A stretch of 64,000 nucleotides of DNA from NCBI GenBank assembly GCA_001972305.1, contig BDDD01002272.1, positions 186,001 to 250,000 of the forward strand, in the 5' to 3' direction. Within the stretch, counting starts at the first letter, position 1; every line of letters starts with the position of its first letter. The notes below the pieces were generated by a model, which saw only the letters and a list, made by a program, of their open reading frames with translations, searched no databases and was not told where the DNA came from. Positions 46,107 through 56,967 of the stretch are shown here, in pieces. The position numbers and the translations under genes are program-made. The stretch is from Cephalotus follicularis (Eukaryota > Streptophyta > Magnoliopsida > Oxalidales > Cephalotaceae).

Positions 46107-46711
46107 TGTTGTTTCTAACTTGTTTGTTTTTGGTGATTTGCTGTTTTTAATGTTGTTATGAACCTTGAGTTCATTTTCTTATTTTGTTTTTGTAATGAAC
46201 AATGTTTGAATCTATGATATTAATGAAATGTTTATGAAATTGTGTTTATAATTGTGTTTTATGAACTGTGTTTACAATTATATGAATGATTTTCTGATGT
46301 ATTTGCTTTGAATGATTATGTCCTCTAAATTTTTCTTTATTTTCGTCATTTCCGATATTTTGAGCCTTTATAATTTTTAAACCCCTGCTGCTATTTAGGG
46401 GGAGCTGATATTTTTTCTGCCCTTGTAGAATCTTTTTGATGATATACAAAAAAGGGGGAGAATGGTATAAATGTTAAATGGCTCAAAGGAAAGGAATTTA
46501 TGTTAGATTTCATGTTTGCGGAGAAAAATGATAAGTTATGCATTATGGAGAGAATTGCATTGCAAATGGAGATATGCTACTTATGCATGTTGTCGGAGAA
46601 GTTTTTCTTTCCTTGTCTCTTTACATTTAAAGTTTTTAAATTTCCATATTTACTTCAATATTCGATTCACCCCCCCTCTTGTATATTGCAAGAGTGTTTT
46701 ATTTCAGCTCT

Positions 46712-46879
46712 AATTCCTGCCAAAGTTCTTTCAATCTCTAGGTCACAGGTAGCTATTTCAGAGTCTAATGATCGGTGACCTAGTATGCACCTAACTAGAA
46801 TGAAACAAAAAAAGAGAAAATTCTAATTAATCACTATGTAGCAAAACTAACTTCAAATTTATGGGAATCATGCGCTAGC
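46712..46879 (-). pseudogene. Athila leader and first codons of gag
   Basis: Minus-strand reading close to 46712 gives a short gag-like stretch (CDLEIERTLAGI) that joins the fragment at 43792 once the unit is removed. A clear start codon is not visible. The rest, up to the primer site, is untranslated leader. Confidence 0.5.
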
Positions 46880-46897
46880 TCCCCAGCAACGACGCCA
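46880..46897 (-). other. Athila primer binding site (tRNA-Asp-like, decayed)
   Basis: Minus-strand TGGCGTCGTTGCTGGGGA lies next to the LTR end at 46904. It differs from the usual tRNA-Asp primer site by C-to-T changes at CpG positions. Confidence 0.75.
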
Positions 46898-47691
46898 AAA
46901 TTTTGATGTGCGTCGTTAAGCCGTATCAAAAATACCCTAATCTAACAATTTAGCAAATGGAAAGTGGGGATCGTTCCCACGAAGAGCTATGATGATATGT
47001 TATAAAAATGAAACTAGCATGCAGTTAAACAGAAATAATAAACACTAAGTAAAAATAACTACAAAAAGAGAATTGATTTGAATTAAACTATGGCAATGAC
47101 AAATTAAAAAATTTAAATTAAACATCTAAAGCAATGTGAATAAATAAATATGAAAATAAGATGAGAAAGCAATCCCATGGATGTGAGAATCCCTGCATGT
47201 ATATATATATATATATTCATGGCATAAATTCTGGTTTAATTGTAATATCACAGATATCACCATAAATAATGATTTAGCCTAGGTACAGCCTATCCTGTCA
47301 AACCTTGATACTCTCAAAAGGTTGATTGGTTAAAGGAGGTCTTTGGTTCAATCACATAGACAAATTACGAAACAACGCATGATGTAAAAGAATTAGAGCT
47401 ACAAGCACTAAAACATCAAAATAAATTTTATATCATTAAAATTCCTTCTCATTAATGTTCCACATACATTATCAAGGAAAGATCGTCTTACAAACATGCT
47501 ATTAAACCAGAAAACCAAAATGTAATACATATATATAACATGGGTTCATCTACATCTAGGGATTAAGAAACTTAGCCGGTCATGACGATGGTAGCTACAA
47601 TAATCTTCAAAGAATTCTTCATCCAACAGCCACCTTCTCTTTTTGTAGCACGTTAAAACCAGCCTTCTTCTTTATGACTGACTTACTATTT

Positions 47692-47701
47692 CCTTTTTAT
47701 A
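47692..47701 (-). promoter_or_regulatory. Probable TATA box of the Athila-type element
   Basis: Minus-strand TATAAAAAGG is preserved in both LTR copies (also 33647-33656), about 720 bases from the LTR start. Confidence 0.55.
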
Positions 47702-47794
47702 ATCTAACCTAATTTAGAAAAATGGAATAATATCTAACCTATTACAATCATACTAAAATTGTAAAAACTTTCCAAATTTTTTGCTTGATACGTC

Positions 47795-48220
47795 GTAAGC
47801 GTTGACGCTTAAGTCCTGGGCATCGACGCTTTGGTGTTCTGCGTTAACGCTTTAAGATACTGAATGGGTTAGGCGTTGACTTAACTCTGCGTTATTGGGC
47901 ATACTTTGAACATTAAGCATTGACGCTTAAGTTGTGAATCAGGATGGCGTAGACATCTTCCTCTTTGCGTGTTGACGTCTAAAGCTACTGTCCAAATTGT
48001 GCACTTTTGGTGTTGACGTCTAAATGATGGCGTTGAAGCCTAAATACCAAATTCCCAACACGTTGACGCCAATTGGATTGGTGTTGATGAAAATCATAGT
48101 TCTGCAGATTTGTTCATCTCCAATTGCAAAGCTTCGACACTTTCTTTGATACCATCAGCGCTACGCTTAAAGTTAGGCGTTAGGCGCCGACGCTTAAAGT
48201 TAGGCGTTGATGTCTTCCTC
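47795..48220 (-). repeat. GCGTTGACGCTT array in the Athila 5' LTR
   Basis: This is the second LTR copy of the array at 33750-34175. Its first member is AAGCGTTGACGCTT (47797-47810), one C-to-T step from the perfect palindrome in the other LTR. Confidence 0.8.
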
Positions 48221-48419
48221 TGTTTTCTGCATAATTTTTGCTATTCTTCACACTTTGATCTTCTTTCTCTCAATTTATGCCAATTTAACTCATATTTCTG
48301 CATTTTGATCACTTTGGCTTCTTACCTGAAAGTCAATTAAACACAACCAAAGTAATATGTTCCAAGCATAAAAATACAATAATTAACTAATTAAAACAAA
48401 TACATTTTTATGCTTATCA

Positions 48420-48424
48420 GTATC
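48420..48424. repeat. Target duplication of the Athila-type element (right copy)
   Basis: GTATC is identical to 32837-32841. Confidence 0.9.
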
Positions 48425-50303
48425 AAACGCAAGCAGTAGGTTTCCAACATTATCTCTATCCCACTCAACACTCTCTCACTATGCTCACAAAGAGAATATT
48501 GGGATTGACAAGTGTTGTCAATAACAATCCACCCTAGGTTAGCTTCAAACTTGGTGAAGTAACAAGAGAATGGATTTATGTATATAACTCACCCAGCAGT
48601 GTGTTGCAAGTCAGTCTCCTCTATTTGCCTTTTGCAAGCAAAAACCGACTCATTCATATGCCCACCTTCCCCTCCTTTTGCGTACACAAATGCACCTCTT
48701 TTGCGCACTTTGATCATGCCCCTTGCTCTAAGGAAAACGTGCCCATGATGCCAAGCATGCTCCCCATTACTCTAATGAGAGAAAATTGCTAGGAATGGGA
48801 GAGTGAAAACGTGCGCATTTCATGTGTACGGTTAGGGCACCCATGATACGCACTAAGCGTCGACGCTTTGACATAGTTTAGCGTTAATGTTTTCTCGAAG
48901 AGGCGTTGATCCTTAAGCATGGTTTAGCGTTGACGCTTTCTCCTAAAGCGTGGATGCTTAAACCATGTTGGCATATACATATGTCAATAATGATTCCAAA
49001 TCATTCTTTGTACGACTCATGTTTACTTCTCCAAGAAGTTAACCACTACATCATATAAATAAGTCCTACCCATTCAAGCGATGCTGCATATGCCCTCTGA
49101 ATATTGATTAAGTAAGATCGACCAAACGTGTCTCCACAAATTGCAAAATCTACCTAACCAATATTTGATTTTATAATTTTCACCAAGACTTAAATATGTC
49201 CAACATATTAATGAAGAAATCATTATCGGGCAGGGACCCTTTAAAATCTCGGTTAGAATCGGTAGTGTGCATAAATTACCGAAGTACCCCTAGGGGTTAA
49301 AGCCATTTTAAATAGTCCTAGACATATTTAAATGCTACCTAAATAATATCCTATATTATCCAGATGGAAAATTAATCTAATTAATTTGCTCATAATTTAT
49401 TACACACCACTGTGACACGAGACTTTCTAAGTCACCGGTTCGCGTGTACTATAATCTCTTGTCATACTTAGCCCCGATTGAGGTCTAGGGCAAGGATACA
49501 TGTCAACTCTAGATGATACCACAATGACTAAAATATCTGATCATTACTAGGACGTTTGGCAGAATCTCCGGAAATCTAATTTCCAGTCCACTTAAACCTT
49601 GGCCAATGATTTCATAAGTCCAGAGTAAATCAGACCATAATAGGGCCGATCACATTCGCTCAGGAGTGACAATCCCATATTGTGCCCTCGCTTATATACG
49701 TATAGATTATATTATACCCAAAGACCGCCCGATTGCCAACCCTGCACAAGAACTGTGTAAGGCAGAGAACAAAGCATAACCGTCCCCATACAATATAGAG
49801 CAGTCACTCAGGTCTAAGGATCAGAGGAGTTCGAGAACTCTTTAAGTGACAAACACTTATACACAACCGCAACAATTAGGAGTCACTACTGACACGAGAA
49901 TAGCGACTATCCAAATAGTGTCTCCTACGCGGGTCCAGTTCAGTGTACACACTCCCAGCGCGCACCCCAAATTTTCCCCAGTGTCGCAACATATAAGACA
50001 GTGAGAGATTCCATCCTTCAATTCAAAAAGCAGGCAACATACGCGCAGGTCTATCCGGTTCACTAATGCTCGCAAAGTGAACCTATGGCTTGGAACTAAT
50101 TCGACATAAGGAATAAGGTAGTCAATCTCACTACCTCCATGCTTGGCATCCAACCTTATGTCAGGGCATCACAAGCATAAGTAGGTATACATTGACTACT
50201 TCGATTATAAATTAAAACACAAGTGATATTGATATATATATATACACAGATTGGTCAAATACAAAAGCCCATCCAATGGTTTGTCGGTTCACCCTATCTA
50301 ACA
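48425..50303 (-). mobile_element. Copia C 3' LTR, inner segment
   Basis: It continues the LTR begun at 32498 and ends CACCCTATCTAACA at 50303 (minus-strand start TGTTAGATAGGG). The two segments sum to about 2.2 kb. A short AAGCGTCGACGCTT array lies at 48850-48965. The block ACTCAGGTCTAAGGA (49806-49820) is shared with copia A and B LTRs. No gene is seen. Confidence 0.8.
48850..48965 (-). repeat. AAGCGTCGACGCTT palindrome array in the copia C LTR
   Basis: A perfect 14-base palindrome at 48855-48868 is followed by TTTAGCGTTAATG, AGGCGTTGATCC, TTAGCGTTGACGCTTTC and AAAGCGTGGATGCTT. Confidence 0.8.
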
Positions 50304-53300
50304 ATCTCCCACTTGACCCTTAAGCCATGAACTTTTGTAGCCTAGACCAATCATCCCACGATGATGCTCCAAAGCCTTGGTGCCCATTACCTTGGTCAGT
50401 GGATCTACAGTGTTCTCCTTTGAGGAGATCCTCTCAAGCTGAATATCTCCCCTACCAATAATCTCTCGGATCAAATGATCGCGCAAATCAATGTGTTTGG
50501 ATCGCTAGTGAGACCGTGGTTCCTTGGCTTGTGCTACAACCCCATTATTGTCACGGTATATTACAACCAGACTGCTAATGGTAGGAACAATGCTGAGCTC
50601 AGTGATGAACTTGCGCATCCATACACCCTCCTTGGCGGCATTTCAGGCTGCTATGTACTCGAATTTTGTTGTAGAATGTGCTATAGTCCCTTGCTTCAAG
50701 TTGCGCCAGCTCACAGCTCCTCCATTAAGTACAAAGACATACCCAGAGACAGATTTGTGATCATAAGGATCACTATCAAAACTGGAGCTTGTATAGCCCT
50801 CCAATTTTAACTCACTATCTTTCCCATATATCAATAAGATATCTTGAGTCCTTCTAAGATACTTCAGAATCCCCTTGACCACCTCCTAATGCTTCTTACC
50901 TGGATCAGACTAAAATCAACTTGCCATTCCCAAGGCATGCGCGACATCAGGCCTAGTACATAAATGGCCTACATGATCGACCATACTGCCGAGGCATAAG
51001 GTATCCGACTCATGCGTGATCTCTCTTCAGAAGTCTGTGGAGACATCTTTCGAGAAAGATGAATTCCTTCACCTATTGGCAATAGGCCTCTCTTTGAATT
51101 CTCCATGCTAAACCTTTTCTGCACCTTGCTGATGTACTTGCTTTGGAAAAGCCCTAGCAACCTATTGGATCTATCCCTGTAGATCCAAATACCCAGTATA
51201 TAGGTGGCTTCTCCCAAATCTTTCATGGAAAAGTTTTTAGTCATCCATATCTTTGCAGACTGCAACATCCCAACATCATTCCCAATGAGTAGGATGTCAT
51301 CTACATATGGCACTAAGAAAGATATATTAGGTCCCTCTTGCTTTTGATAAACACGGGGCTCATCTACATATTTAATGAAGTCAAAAGCTTTGACTGCTTC
51401 ATCAAAACGTAAATTCCAGCTACGTGATGCTTGCTTTAGTCCATAAATGAACCGTTCAAGCTTGCACAGCATGTGCGGATGCTTGGTAGATGTAAACCCC
51501 TCGGGTTGGGACATATAGATGTCTTCTTCAAAACGGCCATTAAAAAAATGCTATCTTGACATTCATTAGCCACATTTCATAATCATAATGAGCGACAATC
51601 ATAAGCAAAATCCGAATGGATTTGAGCATGGCGACAGGTGAGAATGTGTCATTATAGTCGACTCCATGTCGCAGTCTATACCCTTTCGTCACTAATCGAG
51701 TCCATCTGCATTCATCGAGATCTTTAAGATCCATTTGCAGCCAATAGGCACTATGCCTTCGGGTGTTTCAACCAAATTCCAAACCTGGTTGGAGTTCAGA
51801 TTTCATGGCTCCTAGCCATGCCTCAGATTCAGTGCCCTGCACTGCCTCCTAATAGCTGGTAGGCTCATCATCTTCAACGACATTGATCTCATTAGTACCA
51901 TCAATGAGGAAACCATACCACTCAGGTGCTAAAAGGATCCGGCCTGGTCTCCTCAAAGGAGCTTTGCCTAACTGAGAACCATTCTTAGCTTGAGATTCAA
52001 TCTCAACTGTGTCTGTTGAAGGTCTAACCCCCAACTCCTCCAACTTCTGCATGGTCTCTACATGTGGCATCTCTTTGAGTTCCACCTGACTCCCACTGTT
52101 TCCTTCAAGAAGGTATTGCTTCTCTAGAAACACAACATTTTGCGAAACAAATATCTTTTGTTCGCTAGAATAGTAGTAGTATCCTTTAGTTTCTTTTGGA
52201 TACCCCACAAACCCACAACGGTCAGACTGTGCTTACAGCTTATCTGCATCAAGCCTCTTGACATAAGCCGGACAGTCCCAAACCTTTAAATGGCTTAGGC
52301 AGGGTTTCCTCCCTGACCATACCTGGTATGGAGTGGAGGGTACAAATTTTGAAGGAATCTGATTCAAGATTTATGCAGCTGTTTCTAGGGCATATCCCCA
52401 GAGATAGGTGGGAAGGTCAGTAAAGGACATCATATATCGAACCATGTCCAACAAGCTCCGATTCCTCCTTTCAGACACACCATTATGTTGTGGTGTTCCA
52501 GGAGGTGTCCACTGAGTTAGAATTCCGTTATCTCTAAGATAACCAAGAAATTCACCTGACAAGTACTCGCCACCTCGGTCCGACAGAAGTATTTTAATTG
52601 GATTACTAGTCCGCTTTTCTACTTCAAGTCTGAACTCCTTAAATTTCTCAAAGGATTCTGACTTGTGTCTCGTCAAATACACATAACCAAACCTAGATAA
52701 ATCATTAGTAAAGGTTATGAAGTAGACATAACCTCTTCATGAATTGACCGACATAGGACTGCATACATCTGTATGGACTAACCCCAGCAAGTCCATTGCC
52801 CTTTGTCCTTCACTAGAGAAAGGAGATTTGGTCATCTTTCCCAATAAATAGGATTTAAATGTTGGATAGGACTCCAAGTCCTGGATATCAAGAAGATCAT
52901 CCTTAACTAATTGTGAAAGTCTAGCATCACTAAGATGTCCAAGTCTACAGTGCCAAGTATAGGTTTTATTTAACTCAGTTTCTCTTGGTCTTTTCTTATT
53001 AATTTGCTCTATGGATAGGAGTTTAGATTGTACAGCATCTAAAATAAATAATCCATTGTCAAGAAAACTATTACCGACACAAACTTTGTCAGAATAAACA
53101 AAACATCTAATGTCTTGGAATATGAGCTCCAAGCCTAGACTACATAAGTATGAAACACTTATAATATTCCTTACAACGTTTGAAACATAATAACACGGTT
53201 TAAGAGTCAATAACCATTACTAAAAACAACATCATAAATCCAAACAGCTTCAGCGATGATCCTAGATCCATCCCCAATATGCAAGTCCAAGTCTCCTACT

Positions 53301-53440
53301 CCAAGCCTTCTAACTTTTCTTATTCCCTGCAAAGAATTGTAAAGGTTAGTTCCACATCTAGTATCCAATACCCATGAAGAACTACTATTCAAAGCTAGAT
53401 TTAGTTCGATCATGAACATACCTGATTTACTCACAGCATG
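50298..53440 (-). pseudogene. Copia C pol (protease, integrase, RT, RNase H), broken
   Basis: Protease near 53370 reads WVLDTRCGTN, so the catalytic DTG has become DTR. The pre-integrase zinc region TWHCRLGH lies near 52955. The integrase core has HTDVCSP near 52755, and GTPQHNGVSERRN with the catalytic glutamate near 52480. The linker (52208-51849) is followed by RT from about 51790, with PEGFTSTKHPHMLCKLERF at 51505 and YVDD near 51300. RNase H runs from about 50770 to the end GQVGDC, with the stop at 50298-50300 inside the LTR. Stops or shifts occur near 52735, 52370, 51840, 51535, 50965 and 50490. It is the least decayed copia pol in the window, but still dead. Confidence 0.85.
50304..50315 (-). 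other. Copia C polypurine tract
   Basis: Minus-strand CAAGTGGGAGAT directly precedes the LTR start TGTTAG. As in copia A it also encodes part of the C-terminal GQVGDC. Confidence 0.75.
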
Positions 53441-54091
53441 TGTAATATCAGAAGAGACTCCAACACCAGTAACTCGACAATCCTTCTTCCAGTGTCCAGT
53501 CTTACCACACTGAACATAGACACCCTCAGCCGTCAGCTGCTTCATACGATTCTAGGCAACTCTTCCACTAGCTGCAAGCTTTCCCTTCTTCTTCTTATTC
53601 TTCTTCTTACCCTTGCCTTTTGTGTTGAAAGGTTCGTGCATGCCCTTCGCTTTAGAGGAAGATGAGGCACTGCCCTTTTCTTGGGAAGACCTAGAAAATG
53701 GAAGAAGTAATGAGTGGGTCTTTGACTTCGCAGAGTCAAAATCGGCCACAGCCGTCCTCAACATAGCAATCAACTCAGGTAGAGTTACTTCTATCTTGTT
53801 CATATGAAAGTTCACTAAGAACTGTGAGAACGACTTATGAAGGGACATAAGAATAAGATCCACATAAAGATCGTGGTCCATGAAAAACCCTAATTGAGCC
53901 AGCTGCTCAATCATGTCTATCATCTTCAATCCATGATCATGGACAGAAGCTCCCTCTGGCATATGCACCTTGAAGAGTCTGCATGAAATATTGAACCTCT
54001 GAGTCATAGACTCAGCCCCATACATCTCCTGAAGATGGTGTAGTAAAGCAGATAAGGTATCCATCTTCTCATGTTGACACTTCAGCTCCGG
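53441..54091 (-). pseudogene. Copia C gag, 3' part, cut by element D
   Basis: The capsid end (EMYGAESMTQRFNISCRLFK, LAQLGFFMDHDLYVDLIL) and the basic stretch GKGKKKNKKKKGK are in one open frame, 54064-53552. After a stop near 53550 the zinc knuckle reads YVQCGKTGHWKKDC, with the first cysteine changed to tyrosine. The N-terminal half is missing because element D is inserted at 54092; it should continue past the window. Confidence 0.8.
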
Positions 54092-56913
54092 TGTAACACC
54101 CCTGGATGACGGGAATCGTCACAGGTCATAACAAAACATATATGAACATAGGCAGAACTTTAACTAAACATAAACATTTCTTTATTAGCCAAAACGTGGC
54201 GTTCATAGCATTACTGAAAAACTATTCAGAACATAAAACTTAACATATGTCAAAAGTCAAATACTGAAACATAAACCAAATTAACATATTGTTCATGACC
54301 ACCAAAACCAAAGACACATAAGGATCACACTCCTACGAATCCATAACATAAAGGTGGTCATCTCTCATTCACACATTCCCTCGCTGCTCCTGAAAACCTG
54401 CCGCATGGAAACAAAAAAGCGGCTGAGCAAACCTCAGTACGGATAAGGAAAGAAAAAGCAGTAAACAATAAGTTTAATAGCAGTAAGATCTCAGTAAAAT
54501 TCATAACAGAAATCTTAAGTAATTAAAATAGTTTAATCATATTCGATTTTCCATAAAATACCAATTTCATATCTTTTGAAACATTTATGAAACATTTCAA
54601 AAACATCATTTCATGATTGATAAAGTCATACTGATCCACATACATATCAAATTTCATAACATATATTGGCAAGGGAGGCACTAATTCCACATGCCCATTA
54701 GAATTGCAGTGTACGACACTACACAAGTCAATTCTCACATATCATTCCATATCACATATCCATAAACTAGAATCGATTCATACGCCTCTATCATACATAG
54801 CAAATCCATAAATCTACCTCATGGGATTTATTCATAACATTCAGAGATGCTGTAGACTAATCGGACCGCTACGGAAGTGTCATGTCCCCGTGCCAGGCCT
54901 ACGACATGCCTATGGTACGCCCCATAGGTGGGTACAATACTCAGTATTCAATCATTTAGAAAACATCGATTTATCAAAATCAATTAAAAACACATAGATA
55001 TGCTTTCACAACATATTTGAAAGTCATTCACAACGATATAATAACATACCTTTCATAGTCAAAACATCAACTCATTTATTTTTTGTGATAAAGAGATGAT
55101 CATTTCATAACATATCGTAACGTATCATAGCATAAAAATAAAGTCAGGAACATTTAAATTCATAAAATTTCGAAAACCATCCTCATTTCTGAAATACAAT
55201 CCAGTTCATAAAACGAAGGAACATAGCATAAAACAAAACTGATTTCAGTTCGATAAAACCAGGTAGCCAAAGAAACAACGACATCCGTACCTTTTGCGTT
55301 CACAAAGCACTAACGGAAAGATTGTTAACCCAAACTCCCCTTTGAAGTACAACGATCTAAAAGACACCAAAACTTATTCATATAAGGGTCTGAGAATCAT
55401 TAAAGACCTAGAACAGATTTATTACAGTGTTTAGAAAATACCCGGATTGATTCGGAGGGCAAACGGACCATAACAGTTGAAAACAGAAATTTTCTGGGCA
55501 AAACAGCCGACTGTCATAGAGTTCCAGTCGACTGGGGAAGCTTGGCAGTCGACTAATCATAAGAACCAGCTGACTACTCAAACCAGATAGCAGGTAGTCG
55601 ACTGTGATAGAGGTCTAGCCGACTGTGCATAGTAAGGCTGTCGACTGTTTCATATGGCAGCCAACTACACAACACAAGACAGTCGACTGTTTTCAATAGG
55701 CAGTCGACTACACAACCAAACCAACTGACTGTCCACAAGAACAACCGACTGTTCTGGACGATAGAACAGCAAAAACACAGCATTTTCATACAGAAACTTG
55801 TCCAAACGAGTATAACATTACACCAGAGACATATGAACATATACATATGACATTGTACGATGTTTAGGTGACACAAAAACACAAAATTGACATAGAATAG
55901 GATATTGGCAGTGATTAACTTCAAGGAAAGAAAGAAAGAGCCTTTAACACATGCATACATATAAGTCCAAATTTCTGTCCATTACCACTTGCAGTCACTA
56001 TAAGTAGATTACAGTTTATGTGAGGTGTTTAAAGGCTGACCAATGGATTTAGGATAACAATGCTAACTAGACGTAAATTGACAGGAAACCAAACAACTCC
56101 TAACAACCTATTTAGCATGAATACAATGTAACAAAGTGAATTAAACCATCATAGCAAGATTCACAAACCTGTAATGGTATTGGAAACACAGAAAACAACA
56201 TAAGAACACCACAGTTAAGGGATTACTTAGCTGTTTGCAGGAAATCAAAGAGAAGGAAACAAAGAGAACTATAAAGCCCTTAAACAACTAAAGGAACTAA
56301 ACCAAAAGAACAACGTAAGATTAAATTACCTCTGTAGGCTGATGAAACAACTCCACAAGAGTTCAACACAGCCTTCACAAAGCAGAATTCGGCAGTGACA
56401 GGTAGAGGAAACGGATGGCATATCATAACACAATAGCTCTCTTAAAACGGGAAGGAAAAGAGTGATTGGAGGAATTGATAAGGAAGAAGAGGAGACAAGA
56501 ATTAGATTAATAAGGAAGGAAAGGATTGAAGACGTGTTGAATTGATGAGGGAAAGAGAGAGTTTCGGGAGAAGAGACGAGAAGAAAGGAAAGAAAGAAAG
56601 AAGGAAGAAAAGGAAAAGAAAAAGAAAAGGAATAAAAGATAAATAAGATAAAAGGATTTTAAAATAAAAAGGAATTGTTTTAATACTTTTGAAAGTTGTA
56701 AAATTAAGTTTGATAAAAAAAAAAAAGACATAACATAGGCCCAACCCAACATTGCATTAACATATCAAAAAATTCAGGCTGGTATCAAACAACCCAAATC
56801 ACATAGGCCCAAAACACAGGGCATCGGACTTAAAATTAAAACAAATTAAAAAGCCTGAAAACAACATATATATAAGTCCGCAAAACATATATACGAACAA
56901 GCAGGGTATTACA
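54092..56913 (-). mobile_element. Element D 3' LTR (Tekay, Ty3/gypsy)
   Basis: It runs from TGTAACACCCCTGG to GGGTATTACA (2822 bases) and is copied at 61677 onward. It contains a CAGTCGACTG array (55505-55750). Flank TCCGG (54087-54091) is the expected left target duplication; the right one is outside the window. Frames 54523-54738 and 55574-55960 recur in both LTR copies but show no protein motif. Confidence 0.9.
55505..55750 (-). repeat. CAGTCGACTG palindrome array in the element D 3' LTR
   Basis: There are about 11 copies spaced 17-30 bases, including the 12-base palindrome CCAGTCGACTGG at 55524-55535. Variants are AGCCGACTG and AGCTGACTA. The matching array in the other LTR is at 63085-63300, where some copies are lost. 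Confidence 0.85.
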
Positions 56914-56925
56914 TCCACCCCGCCA
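56914..56925 (-). other. Element D polypurine tract
   Basis: Minus-strand TGGCGGGGTGGA abuts the LTR start TGTAATACCC. Confidence 0.7.
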
Positions 56926-56967
56926 TTAAAAAAGGATTTCGTCCTGAAATCACAACATACACATACC

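Larger units (their letters stand above)
43798..46706 (+). mobile_element. 2.9-kb LTR-like unit carrying its own ORF (SIRE-like ends)
   Basis: It starts TGTTGACGATTAAG then CTTGTTTTGATGATAAC and ends ATTCACCCCCCCTCTTG ... TTTATTTCA. GCTCT flanks both sides (43793-43797 and 46707-46711), so it is a complete insertion. Both ends resemble the SIRE-like LTR at 1884-3146. I find no direct repeat between its first 700 and last 250 bases, so it looks like one long LTR or a single-unit element. It carries an array of GTCGAC motifs (43918-44570) and a 433-codon intact ORF. A purine tract AAAAAAGGGGGAGAA (46448-46462) lies after the ORF. Confidence 0.75.
46904..48419 (-). mobile_element. Athila-type element, 5' LTR
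   Basis: It runs from TGATGTGCGTCGTTAAGCC to TATGCTTATCA (1516 bases). It is a close copy of 32842-34381, with small indels in the (TA)n runs and in the palindrome array (47795-48220). GTATC follows at 48420-48424. As the upstream LTR of a minus-strand element it holds the promoter at 47692-47701. Confidence 0.9.

Noticed and set aside
43798..46706. Pair of short LTRs inside the unit
   Set aside because: I compared the first several hundred bases with the sequence after the purine tract (46463-46706) and saw no direct repeat.
54523..54738. 71-codon frame also present at 62107-62322
   Set aside because: Its recurrence is explained by the two LTRs of element D, and no motif is present.
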